Shown: piece by piece, positions 8,276 through 18,391 of the stretch
Position numbering within the stretch: position 1 is the first letter of the stretch
Layout of the letters: each line of letters opens with the position of its first letter
DNA from: Xanthocytophaga flava
GTDB taxonomy: Bacteria > Bacteroidota > Bacteroidia > Cytophagales > 172606-1
Direction: 5' to 3'
NCBI GenBank assembly: GCA_030068525.1
Contig: JASJOS010000030.1
Span: 1 to 46,718, forward strand
DNA: 46,718 nt
The notes under the pieces: model-generated
Database searches by the model: none
What the model was told of the DNA's origin: nothing
What the model saw: only the letters and a program-made list of their open reading frames with translations
Program-made: the position numbers and the translations under genes

Positions 8276-8319
8276 GTAATCACAAGATGAAGAAATGAAT
8301 TCGTCTTGTGATTACTTTT
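8276..8319 (+). terminator. Rho-independent terminator after the rhodanese gene
   Basis: A 12-bp perfect stem (GTAATCACAAGA at 8276-8287, complement at 8304-8315) is followed by TTTT. It overlaps the upstream in-frame extension of the next gene, which argues against a start at 8295 for that gene. Confidence 0.85.
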
Positions 8320-8381
8320 ATCGAACAACCGTTCAAAAGCCATCAGGTTCTGGTATCTTTACATTATACTATCAAAGAGCC

Positions 8382-9755
8382 ATGCAAACCCCACTTTCAC
8401 TCCTGCAAGACATTATAGAAAGCTATCAGAATCAGATCTTTCCTCATCCTATTGCGCCTCATATCACAACAAGACAGCTTGAAAAACAGCTGCATCCCTA
8501 TGACTTTCAGGAACCTATAGAACTAGCTACCCTTACTACCCAGGTAAGTAACCTTCTCAAAGAAGGCAATCTTCATGTACCTCATCCTGGTTATTTTGGG
8601 CTATATAATCCTGCCACCACTCAGGCTTCTATTATTGCGGATGCTCTGGTGGCATTATACAATCCTCAGTTGGCAGTACACTCTCATTCGCCTGCTGCCA
8701 ATGCCATTGAAAAACATGTACTTGACTTTATGGCTCAACATATTGGCTACTCAGGTGATTACTACTCCTGTTTCACCTCTGGAGGTTCGGAAGCCAATCA
8801 TATGGGATTATTAGCAGCATTAGCACATCGGTATCCTGCGTATGTTGAAGAAGGAGTTTGGGCATTGGAAAAACGACCTGTTGTATACATCTCTGCAGCT
8901 GGACACAATTCGTTTGATAAGGTGGTAAAAAATACAGGCTTAGGGTCTAATACATTACGAAAGATCCCTCTTGACAAGTCGCTAAAGATAAGTCTATTCC
9001 ATCTGGAAGAGCAAATTCAGAAAGATATTTTAGCTGGTTACCACCCTGCAGTTTTGATAGGTACTGCAGGCACAACAGGTAGTGGAACTATCGACCCACT
9101 ACCACATCTGGTTAAATTAGCAGAGAAATATGATCTCTGGTTTCATGTAGATGCTGCATGGGCTGGAGCAGCCGTACTATCTGAGAAGCTTAAATCGTAT
9201 CTAAATGGGATTGAACAGGCTGATTCAATAACCATTGATGCACACAAATGGCTATCCACTTCTATGGGAGCGGGTATGTTCTTTACTAAACATAGTACAG
9301 CTGTGCAAACAGCATTCAATATTCCGGCAGCCTATATGCCATCTCATCTGCAAACGGAACCCTATGCCACTAGTCTGCAATGGTCCAGAAGATTTATCGG
9401 ATTGAAACTATTTATGGTACTGGCAGAAAAAGGTCAGAATGCCATCGCAACACAAATGGAATACCAGTGTCAGCTTGCAGAATATATGAAAGAAAAACTA
9501 ATGGCATCTGGTTGGCTTATTATCAACGATAGTCCGGTAGCTGTACTTAATTTTACTCATCCTGCTATTCTATCAGGGAGTATTTCTACAGATAAAATGC
9601 AGAAACAGGTAGAACAGGAAGGAAACTTCTGGCTCTCCACTATTCCTATTGCAGAGTATGGCAAGGTATTGCGTGTGGGTGTTACCAGCCTTCATAGTAG
9701 AGAGGAACACATTGATCAGCTGATGGATCGATTGAATCAATTTGTCAATTCGTAA
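8382..9755 (+). CDS. PLP-dependent group II decarboxylase family protein
   Basis: I prefer the ATG at 8382 (457 residues) to the in-frame ATG at 8295, because a TATCTTTA -7-like box lies at 8354-8361 and the previous gene's terminator overlaps 8295. The fold-type I PLP enzyme shows GGSEANHMG near 134-142, His175 in SAAGHNSFDK stacking on PLP, Asp257 in HVDAAWAGAA binding the pyridine nitrogen, and Lys289 in TIDAHKW as the Schiff-base lysine. This pattern is that of group II decarboxylases (aromatic amino acid, glutamate, diaminobutyrate). The substrate cannot be read from sequence. The gene stands alone, convergent with thrS. Confidence 0.85.
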   Translation: MQTPLSLLQDIIESYQNQIFPHPIAPHITTRQLEKQLHPYDFQEPIELATLTTQVSNLLKEGNLHVPHPGYFGLYNPATTQASIIADALVALYNPQLAVHSHSPAANAIEKHVLDFMAQHIGYSGDYYSCFTSGGSEANHMGLLAALAHRYPAYVEEGVWALEKRPVVYISAAGHNSFDKVVKNTGLGSNTLRKIPLDKSLKISLFHLEEQIQKDILAGYHPAVLIGTAGTTGSGTIDPLPHLVKLAEKYDLWFHVDAAWAGAAVLSEKLKSYLNGIEQADSITIDAHKWLSTSMGAGMFFTKHSTAVQTAFNIPAAYMPSHLQTEPYATSLQWSRRFIGLKLFMVLAEKGQNAIATQMEYQCQLAEYMKEKLMASGWLIINDSPVAVLNFTHPAILSGSISTDKMQKQVEQEGNFWLSTIPIAEYGKVLRVGVTSLHSREEHIDQLMDRLNQFVNS

Positions 9756-9767
9756 TAGACTATAAAA

Positions 9768-9797
9768 CAAAACCCTCATGTAAACATGAGGGTTTTG
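9768..9797. terminator. Bidirectional terminator between the decarboxylase gene and thrS
   Basis: A perfect 13-bp stem (CAAAACCCTCATG at 9768-9780, complement at 9785-9797) with a TAAA loop lies between two convergent stops. A-rich and T-rich arms let it work in both directions. Confidence 0.85.
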
Positions 9798-9819
9798 ACA
9801 ATATGATTGAGTTTGTATA

Positions 9820-11787
9820 TTAAACAGTTTGCAAATGTTTCTCTGCTTCCTGGCGGAAGATTTCGACAAACTCATGCAGGGTAAAGCTACCCAGATCACC
9901 ATGACCGTGCCGACGTACAGAAACTTTCTGATCTGCCTGCTCTTTCTCTCCTACTATCAACATAAAAGGCACTTTCTGTACTTCTGCATCCCGGATTTTC
10001 TTTCCGATCTTTTCATCCCGGTTATCCATAAATCCACGGATGTCGGCTTGTTGTAATGCACTAAACACATCCTGAGCATACTCTGTATACTTTTCAGAAA
10101 TAGGCAATACAGCAATCTGATCCGGAGCCAGCCACAATGGGAAATTACCTGCACAGTGCTCAGTCAATACAGCTATAAAACGCTCCAGTGAACCAAATGG
10201 TGCACGGTGAATCATAACCGGACGATGTTTCTGGCTATCTGCACCAATGTATTCCAATTCAAAACGTTCAGGCAGGTTATAATCTACCTGGATGGTTCCA
10301 AGCTGCCATTTCCGACCAAGCGCATCTTTTACCATAAAGTCTAGCTTAGGACCATAAAAAGCAGCCTCACCTAGTTCCTCTACAGTAGTTAATCCTTTTT
10401 CAGCAGCAGCCCGGCGAATGGAATTTTCTGCTTTCTCCCATTGCTCGTCTGTTCCAATATATTTCTGTTTGTTCTCTGGATCTCTCAGAGAAACCTGGGC
10501 AGTATAATCTTCAAAGCCAAGTGACTTAAAGGTATGCTGTACCAGATCAATCACTTTCTTAAACTCGTCTTCTACCTGATCTGGGCGACAGAAAATGTGT
10601 GCATCATCCTGAGTAAATCCTCTTACACGAGTCAAACCATGTAATTCCCCACTCTGCTCATACCGATATACAGTACCAAATTCAGCCAGGCGCAAAGGTA
10701 ACTCCTTATAACTACGTGGCTTGGACTTATAAATTTCGCAGTGGTGCGGACAGTTCATAGGTTTCAGCAAAAACTCCTCATCTTCTTCCGGTGTATGAAT
10801 AGGCTGAAAAGAGTCTTTACCATATTTATCCCAGTGGCCTGAAGTCACATACAACTTTTTGCTTCCAATGTGTGGGGTAACCACAGGTGAGTATCCTGCT
10901 TTTACCTGGGCACGACGCATAAAGTTTTCCAGACGTTCACGTAATAACGCTCCTTTTGGTAACCAAAGTGGCAAACCAGCTCCTACCTTCTCAGAGAAAG
11001 TAAAGAGTTCCAGTTCTTTACCCAGTTTACGGTGATCGCGTTTCTTCGCCTCTTCCAACAGATGCACATATTCATCCAGTTCTTTCTGTTTTGGAAAAGT
11101 AACGGCATACACACGAGTCAACTGTTTACGGTCGGTCTGTCCTAACCAGTATGCACCCGCTACGTTCATTAACTTAGCCGCTTTAATAACACCTGTGTTA
11201 GGGATATGCGGTCCACGACATAAGTCAGTAAAGTTACCCTGAGTATAGAAAGTGATACTTCCATCTTCCAGACGATCCAACAACTCCAGCTTGTATTCAT
11301 CGCCTTTCTGTTTAAAATAAGCTATGGCATCTGCTTTGCTTATAGACTCCCGTTTAAACTCTTCTTTCTGCCGGGCCAGTTCAAGCATTTTATCTTCAAT
11401 CCGCTTGAAATCTTCTTGAGTCAACGACTTATCACCTAAATCAATATCATAATAGAAACCTTTCTCAATGGCAGGTCCAATCCCAAACTTTGTCCCGGGA
11501 TATAAAGCTTCGATGGCTTCAGCCATTAAGTGGGCAGAAGAATGCCAGAAGGTCGCTTTACCTTCTTCATCATTCCAGGTTAATAGTTTTACTTCTGCAT
11601 CCTCATCAATAGGTCGGGAAGCATCCCATACCTGGCCTTCTGTCATAGAAGTTGTTTTTACTTTGGCGGATAGCACATTACGGGCTAAACCTTCGCTGAT
11701 GGACAAAGCAACGTCCATGCTGCTGGAACCTTTCGGAAACTCACGAACGCTTCCGTCAGGCAGGGTAATTTTGATTTGATCTGACAT
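9820..11787 (-). CDS. thrS: Threonine--tRNA ligase
   Basis: The 655-residue product has full family length. A TGS domain covers residues 1-65. The editing domain carries the HxxxH pair His82/His86 and the DLCRGPH block with Cys190 and His194. The class II catalytic core contains NCPHH with the zinc ligand Cys346, motif 2 near [18 protein letters not shown], and motif 3 near [12 protein letters not shown]. The anticodon-binding domain (QIAVLPIS onward) ends the protein. It charges tRNA-Thr and corrects Ser-tRNA-Thr. In many bacteria thrS is followed by infC-rpmI-rplT; here it ends at a terminator facing the decarboxylase gene. A TACTTTTG box lies at 11845-11852 on the minus strand, about 60 bases upstream. 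Confidence 0.98.
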   Translation of the reverse strand: MSDQIKITLPDGSVREFPKGSSSMDVALSISEGLARNVLSAKVKTTSMTEGQVWDASRPIDEDAEVKLLTWNDEEGKATFWHSSAHLMAEAIEALYPGTKFGIGPAIEKGFYYDIDLGDKSLTQEDFKRIEDKMLELARQKEEFKRESISKADAIAYFKQKGDEYKLELLDRLEDGSITFYTQGNFTDLCRGPHIPNTGVIKAAKLMNVAGAYWLGQTDRKQLTRVYAVTFPKQKELDEYVHLLEEAKKRDHRKLGKELELFTFSEKVGAGLPLWLPKGALLRERLENFMRRAQVKAGYSPVVTPHIGSKKLYVTSGHWDKYGKDSFQPIHTPEEDEEFLLKPMNCPHHCEIYKSKPRSYKELPLRLAEFGTVYRYEQSGELHGLTRVRGFTQDDAHIFCRPDQVEDEFKKVIDLVQHTFKSLGFEDYTAQVSLRDPENKQKYIGTDEQWEKAENSIRRAAAEKGLTTVEELGEAAFYGPKLDFMVKDALGRKWQLGTIQVDYNLPERFELEYIGADSQKHRPVMIHRAPFGSLERFIAVLTEHCAGNFPLWLAPDQIAVLPISEKYTEYAQDVFSALQQADIRGFMDNRDEKIGKKIRDAEVQKVPFMLIVGEKEQADQKVSVRRHGHGDLGSFTLHEFVEIFRQEAEKHLQTV

Positions 11788-11844
11788 AAAAATGGGTTTT
11801 AGCGACTCACGTACGAGTGTGAATCTGGTTCATATAGATAAACG

Positions 11845-11852
11845 CAAAAGTA
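11845..11852 (-). promoter_or_regulatory. -7 promoter element of thrS
   Basis: TACTTTTG on the minus strand matches TAnnTTTG and lies 58 bases before the thrS ATG. No TTG is found at the right distance, so the call rests on the -7 box alone. The leader of about 50 bases shows no T-box-like structure. Confidence 0.5.
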
Positions 11853-11918
11853 GAAGTTTTTGCTCGTAAAGAACTACTATTTTCCAAAGTTTTATACAAA
11901 CCGATTGAAATTCAATTA

Positions 11919-12395
11919 CTAAGAATGAAGATCTTTCGTAGAAGGAATACCTGTTTTTTGTGAGGATATAACCAGATTTATACTAAGAATAAGTTGTATA
12001 GCTAAAAACATACCGCTCCATATCTTAATAGCTTCCTCATCTATTACATTTCCATTGAAACCATTTAGAGATACGTATCCGTCTATGAAATCCCATTAAA
12101 GCTATAATTGAGAATAATGGAATTTAAAAAAATAATGCAATTTGTATAGTCAGTTGTATAAAGAATAGCCAATAATTCAACCTCATTCGAATGGAAGCAA
12201 AAATATATACAACTCCAAAAATTATAGTGACAAGACAATCAGATTGCCTATCCATTGAGTATAATCTAAATATGAATGGTATTTATTATCATGTGTATTA
12301 TATACTCGGATAGCGTATCTATTGTCCCAAAAGACTTTACCTGTCAGGAGAATAATACCCAGAACAAGAAAAAGAAAACGGATAATGTACTTCAT
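11919..12395 (-). pseudogene. Frameshifted remnant of a small four-helix membrane protein
   Basis: From an ATG at 12393-12395 the minus strand reads MKYIIRFLFLVLGIILLTGK, continues 57 codons and stops at the TAA inside CTATAATTTTTGG. Reading on in another frame gives IIFGVVYIFASIRMRLNYW and then IQLTIQIALFF up to a TAA in a T7A3 run; the same frame past it gives IPLFSIIALMGF. A third frame then gives DGYVSLNGFNGNVIDEEA and KIWSGMFLAIQLILSINLV, ending at the TAG at 11919-11921. Joined, these form a protein of roughly 160 residues with four membrane helices. At least two frame changes and one stop are needed. A TACCTTTG box at 12417-12424 lies just upstream, so this was probably a real gene. 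A short intact 57-residue protein is the alternative. Confidence 0.5.
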
Positions 12396-12416
12396 ATAAA
12401 AGCAATAAGGGGAAAA

Positions 12417-12424
12417 CAAAGGTA
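12417..12424 (-). promoter_or_regulatory. -7 promoter element upstream of the decayed membrane-protein gene
   Basis: TACCTTTG on the minus strand lies 21 bases before the ATG at 12395. Its position favours that ATG over the one at 12419, which would fall inside the promoter. No matching TTG was found. Confidence 0.45.
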
Positions 12425-12518
12425 AAATTGCATTCCTATATTATCTCTAAAAAGTACCAGATAATCACTAAATTCAGGGCTCATCAGCTCTTACTCTCAG
12501 GTTTTTGACATAGACAGG

Positions 12519-12548
12519 TTGCCTTTTCCCAATTTTCCTCTATATTTG
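12519..12548 (+). promoter_or_regulatory. Promoter of the alpha-oxoamine synthase gene
   Basis: TTG (12519-12521), a 19-base spacer and TATATTTG (12541-12548) form an exact Bacteroidota promoter. The leader to the start at 12624 is about 70 bases. Confidence 0.78.
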
Positions 12549-12623
12549 CCCGATTTTTATAACAATTTCTTAACATCCCAATTGTAATTTTCTCTATTAG
12601 TTCATTTATAAACGTTTTGTCAC

Positions 12624-13880
12624 GTGGATATTTTTGAAAAGCGTATTGCGAATCCAGGAAACATTGGAAAGCATTCTGATAACTCGCACGGGTATTTTAC
12701 TTTCCCAAAATTAGAAGGAGAGATTGGTCCGCATATGAAGTTTCGTGGAAAAACGTTGCTCAACTGGAGTTTAAATAACTACCTGGGTCTGGCTAATCAT
12801 CCGGAAGTGCGTAAAGCGGATGCAGAAGCTGCTGCACAGTATGGCTTGGCTTTACCTATGGGAGCTCGTATGATGTCAGGAAACAGTGTTTACCATGAGC
12901 AACTGGAACGTGAACTGGCAGAGTTTGTAAAAAAAGATGATTCTATCTTATTAAACTATGGATATCAGGGTATCATGTCCGTTATTGATGCACTGACAGA
13001 TCGCCACGATATTATTGTATACGATGCAGAAGCTCATGCATGTATCATTGATGGCATTCGTATGCACATTGGACAAACTTACAAGTACCTCCATAACAAC
13101 ATAGCGGATCTGGAAAAAAACCTGCAACGTGCCGTAAAGAAACAACAAGAGTCAGGTAATCTGGGTGGTATTCTGGTTATTACGGAAGGTGTATTTGGTA
13201 TGACAGGCGCTATGGGTAAACTAAAAGAAATCGTTGAACTGAAGAAAAAATACGATTTCCGTTTGCTGGTAGATGATGCACATGGATTTGGAACAATGGG
13301 TGCAACAGGTGCAGGTGTAGGTGAAGCACAAGGTGTACAAGAAGATATTGATTTGTATTTCTCAACATTTGCCAAGTCTATGGCAGGCTTTGGTGCATTT
13401 GTGGCAGGAAAGAAAGACATTCTGATGTATCTGCGTTATAACCTGCGTTCACAAATCTATGCCAAGTCTTTGCCTATGGCAATGGTAATTGGTGCACTGA
13501 AACGTATGGAACTTCTGCGTACTCAACCTGAATTACGTGAAAATCTATGGAAAGTAGTAAATGCACTTCAGAACGGATTGCGTGAGCATGGGTATAATAT
13601 TGGTACTACCGAATCACCAGTAACACCTGTTATGCTGAACGGAACTATTCCGGAATCACAGAATATGGTTATTGACCTTCGTGAAAATCATGGTGTATTC
13701 TGCTCTGTGGTTGTCTATCCGGTTGTACCAAAGGATATGATTCTTCTACGTCTTATCCCTACAGCTTCTCATACGCTGGAAGATGTAGAAAAAACGCTGG
13801 TTGCATTTGATAAAATATCAGACAAGCTGCGTAGCGGAGTATACGCTAGTACTGAAGTACCTATGATGGTGAATGTATAA
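12624..13880 (+). CDS. Alpha-oxoamine synthase (serine palmitoyltransferase or cysteate acyltransferase type)
   Basis: The 418-residue PLP enzyme starts at a GTG codon; the next in-frame ATG (codon 38) would cut into the conserved N-terminus. Visible features are LNWSLNNYLGLANHP (46-60), His138 in YDAEAHAC stacking on PLP, Asp217 in LLVDDAHGFG, and the Schiff-base Lys251 in STFAKSMAG. The family condenses an amino acid with an acyl-CoA: serine palmitoyltransferase starts sphingolipids, cysteate acyltransferase starts capnine sulfonolipids, and KBL and BioF are shorter relatives. A length of about 420 suits the lipid enzymes. No lipid gene is adjacent. The substrate cannot be settled by eye. 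The gene has its own promoter. Confidence 0.82.
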   Translation: MDIFEKRIANPGNIGKHSDNSHGYFTFPKLEGEIGPHMKFRGKTLLNWSLNNYLGLANHPEVRKADAEAAAQYGLALPMGARMMSGNSVYHEQLERELAEFVKKDDSILLNYGYQGIMSVIDALTDRHDIIVYDAEAHACIIDGIRMHIGQTYKYLHNNIADLEKNLQRAVKKQQESGNLGGILVITEGVFGMTGAMGKLKEIVELKKKYDFRLLVDDAHGFGTMGATGAGVGEAQGVQEDIDLYFSTFAKSMAGFGAFVAGKKDILMYLRYNLRSQIYAKSLPMAMVIGALKRMELLRTQPELRENLWKVVNALQNGLREHGYNIGTTESPVTPVMLNGTIPESQNMVIDLRENHGVFCSVVVYPVVPKDMILLRLIPTASHTLEDVEKTLVAFDKISDKLRSGVYASTEVPMMVNV

Positions 13881-13891
13881 TTCCCTTCAGA

Positions 13892-13965
13892 TCAAGGTTC
13901 GAAGATGGTCAAATCAGGGATAAGCCTCTCCGTTTTGCCCCGAAAATATCACCTTCGAACCTTGA
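13892..13965. repeat. Long-loop inverted repeat downstream of the oxoamine synthase gene
   Basis: TCAAGGTTCGAAG (13892-13904) is perfectly complementary to 13953-13965, with a 48-base spacer. No T-run follows, so it is not a standard terminator. It starts 12 bases after the gene's stop. Confidence 0.6.
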
Positions 13966-13992
13966 ATCTTTATAAAACCTTCGTTTTTTTCA

Positions 13993-14010
13993 AAAAAAAG
14001 GCCTTTTTTT
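13993..14010. repeat. 18-bp A/T-tract palindrome upstream of the histone-like gene
   Basis: A perfect palindrome of seven A, GGCC and seven T lies next to a run of seven T, one C and eight A, directly upstream of the hc1 promoter at 14022. It may act as a weak terminator for the preceding gene or as bent upstream DNA for the promoter. Confidence 0.5.
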
Positions 14011-14021
14011 CCTATAAATAT

Positions 14022-14051
14022 TTGACTGCAATATTTAAATCTGTAATTTCG
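14022..14051 (+). promoter_or_regulatory. Promoter of the histone-like gene
   Basis: TTG (14022-14024), a 19-base spacer and TAATTTCG (14044-14051) match the consensus with one change (C for T) in the -7 box. The ATG is at 14097. Confidence 0.65.
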
Positions 14052-14096
14052 GGCGTTCAAAAGTATTATACATCCATAACCTAAAATCACAATCGA

Positions 14097-14276
14097 ATGA
14101 AACGATTTGAGCAAATTAGAGACCTAGTACTGTCATTGGAAGGCGATTTTGAAAAGTTCTACGACAAAGGAAACCAAGCAGCAGGAACACGTGTAAGAGC
14201 AGGAATGCAACAACTAAAAACTTTGGCTCAAGAAATAAGAACTGAAGTACAAGACAAGAAAAACGCTGAAAAATAA
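14097..14276 (+). CDS. Histone H1-like protein, Hc1 type
   Basis: This 59-residue basic protein is too short for most open-frame cut-offs. It begins MKRFEQIRDLVLSLEGDFEK and contains FYDKGNQAAGTRVRAGMQ followed by LKTLAQEIRTEVQDKK. That is the compact Hc1/HctA-like domain found widely in Bacteroidota, where such proteins are abundant and bind DNA. It lacks the long Lys/Ala tail of chlamydial and longer bacterial H1-like proteins. It has its own promoter, A-tract DNA upstream and a strong terminator, so it is an independent and probably highly expressed unit. The family call is confident; the physiological role in this group is not well established. Confidence 0.88.
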   Translation: MKRFEQIRDLVLSLEGDFEKFYDKGNQAAGTRVRAGMQQLKTLAQEIRTEVQDKKNAEK

Positions 14277-14287
14277 TCAGCTTTAAA

Positions 14288-14330
14288 AATAAAAGAAGTC
14301 TGGATTGTAGATTCAGACTTCTTTTATTTT
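14288..14330 (+). terminator. Terminator of the histone-like gene
   Basis: A 15-bp perfect stem (14288-14302 with 14314-14328) and an 11-base loop end in a T-rich arm running into TTTT. It begins 12 bases after the stop codon. Confidence 0.88.
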
Positions 14331-14358
14331 AAGGCAGATCTATATATGATCAGAGTTC

Positions 14359-14394
14359 AAAATAAAAGCCTGTGGAAACACAGGCTTTTATTTT
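14359..14394. terminator. Terminator of dapA, probably bidirectional
   Basis: A 16-bp perfect stem (14359-14374 with 14379-14394) is closed by a GAAA tetraloop. It sits 19 bases beyond the dapA stop on the minus strand. A-rich and T-rich arms make it usable in both directions. Confidence 0.88.
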
Positions 14395-14412
14395 TATAGA
14401 TATCTATTCTTG

Positions 14413-15306
14413 TTAGGCAAATTCAGGCAATTGCATGCTAGCCAGCGTCTGTTTGATACGAGCCGTTAATGAGTCGGAGGCTGACACCAATGGTAATCGA
14501 ACCCGATCTTCACAAATCCCTAATGATTTCAACGCACTTTTTACTCCTACAGGATTGCCTTCTTCATACATCAGATCATTAATTCGTGAAAGCTGAAATA
14601 AATAAGGCATAGCCTGTGTATAGTTACCGGTAAGCGCTTCATTTACCATACGGGTAAATAGCTGAGGCAAAGCATTGGCAATTACAGAGATTACTCCTTT
14701 TGCACCAAAAGTAGTCATAGGCACTGTAAGCATATCATCTCCTGCCAGAAACAGAAAATCAGCCGGTTTATCACGTGCAATCTCAATACCCTGAGACATA
14801 TCGCCTGAGGCTTCTTTTACACCAATGATATTTTTATGCTGAGCCAGTACAAGAGTAGAGGCAGCCGTCAGGTTAGACGCTGTACGTCCTGGGACATTGT
14901 ACAGAATTACAGGCACCGGACTAGCATTGGCTACAGTTTCATAATGAGCCATGATCCCTCTTTGTGTAGGCTTGTTGTAATAAGGGCTCACAGATAAGAT
15001 AGCATCTACATCTTTAAAATCTGTTTCCTGAATGGTATCCAGCAAAGATGCTGTATTGTTTCCTCCGATTCCATATACAATAGGCAAACGTCCTGCATTA
15101 TAGTCTCTGACAAAATTCAGAATTTCCTTTCGTTCGGCCTTGGTTACAGTAGCAGACTCACCAGTAGTACCCATAACAACGAGGTAATCTACTCCACCAG
15201 AGATGGTATGTTCAAGCAATCGCTCAAGGGCTGGAAAATCAACGGAAAGATCCTCCTGAAACGGCGTTACCAGCGCTACGCCTGTTCCATAAAATTTAGT
15301 GTTCAT
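14413..15306 (-). CDS. dapA: 4-Hydroxy-tetrahydrodipicolinate synthase
   Basis: The 297-residue TIM-barrel enzyme condenses pyruvate with aspartate semialdehyde, the committed step to diaminopimelate and lysine. Family residues are present: the MGTTGE motif (45-50) with Thr47/Thr48, Tyr136 and Arg141 in LYNVPGRT, and the Schiff-base Lys164 in GVKEASGD. Its start overlaps the end of the upstream DUF6913 gene by 11 bases, so the two are coupled. Two terminators follow. Dihydrodipicolinate synthase relatives such as N-acetylneuraminate lyase are unlikely given the motif pattern. Confidence 0.95.
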   Translation of the reverse strand: MNTKFYGTGVALVTPFQEDLSVDFPALERLLEHTISGGVDYLVVMGTTGESATVTKAERKEILNFVRDYNAGRLPIVYGIGGNNTASLLDTIQETDFKDVDAILSVSPYYNKPTQRGIMAHYETVANASPVPVILYNVPGRTASNLTAASTLVLAQHKNIIGVKEASGDMSQGIEIARDKPADFLFLAGDDMLTVPMTTFGAKGVISVIANALPQLFTRMVNEALTGNYTQAMPYLFQLSRINDLMYEEGNPVGVKSALKSLGICEDRVRLPLVSASDSLTARIKQTLASMQLPEFA

Positions 15307-15835
15307 GTAAGCTTAAACTAATTTTTTGAGTGTACTCATATAACTGGGCCAGCAAGGTCTGAAGAGAAGCATCCAGTGGAGGTTCAACCATCAGATCAAA
15401 CAAATACTCTTTGCCTTCCTCATGAAATCCTACTCTGAACTTAGCATGACTTTGCATCAGAATATATTCGAAAGGTAAAAAAACTTGCCTGCTTACGCAA
15501 AATAAATAATCAAAACGAAAATCAATGAACTGACTTACTTTTTCATTCTGTATGTCGCCAAACAAAGAGATTTCTTTTTTTGTAAAGAAATCGAACTTAA
15601 ACTGATACGGATTACTGTGATAATTCTCAAAGAATGTCAGTGCCCGGACTCTTTTATGATCCTTCATCAAGCCTTCAACAAACTGATTCAAAGCCTGATG
15701 TTGGCCCTCTTCCTCAAGAAAAAGAATACCAATATCTTTTACTTCTGGTATAGGAACCATGACAGCTTCCTGTGACCTCCCTTTTCGGATCAGTTGATCT
15801 GTCTTGCGTTTCAGAAAATAGTCAGCGATTTTCAT
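15296..15835 (-). CDS. DUF6913-type conserved hypothetical protein
   Basis: The 179-residue soluble protein begins with a basic segment MKIADYFLKRKTDQLIRKGR. A Rossmann-like strand IGILFLEEEG follows near residue 35, and the central block YLFCVSRQVFLPFEYILMQSHAKFRVGF ends with a conserved-looking HAKFRVGFHEEGKEYLFDLM (about 130-149). I recognise the pattern as the Bacteroidota-specific DUF6913 group, which is often found beside dapA. The function is unknown. It overlaps dapA by 11 bases and lies 66 bases after ligA; a small hairpin (15864-15883) sits in that gap. It may work in cell-wall precursor supply by association only. Confidence 0.7.
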   Translation of the reverse strand: MKIADYFLKRKTDQLIRKGRSQEAVMVPIPEVKDIGILFLEEEGQHQALNQFVEGLMKDHKRVRALTFFENYHSNPYQFKFDFFTKKEISLFGDIQNEKVSQFIDFRFDYLFCVSRQVFLPFEYILMQSHAKFRVGFHEEGKEYLFDLMVEPPLDASLQTLLAQLYEYTQKISLSLHEH

Positions 15836-15863
15836 TTTTCGTTTTCAGTGGTTGTTTCTAAAC

Positions 15864-15883
15864 TGTCACTTTTGTAAGTGACA
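15864..15883. other. Small hairpin between ligA and the DUF6913 gene
   Basis: TGTCACTT (15864-15871) pairs perfectly with 15876-15883 across a 4-base loop. No T-run follows on the minus strand, so it may be a weak terminator, a processing site or nothing. Confidence 0.35.
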
Positions 15884-15901
15884 ATCCATTTTTTGATAAT
15901 A

Positions 15902-18391
<2,490 letters not shown>

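Noticed and set aside
8295-8381. Upstream start for the PLP decarboxylase
   Set aside because: The segment overlaps the rhodanese terminator and a -7 box; the family begins near the ATG at 8382.
11788-11860. T-box or other leader control of thrS
   Set aside because: The leader is only about 50 bases, has no T-box sequence and only a 4-bp possible stem.
13914-14114. Minus-strand frame of 66 codons
   Set aside because: It overlaps the histone-like gene and its promoter and has no protein-like features.
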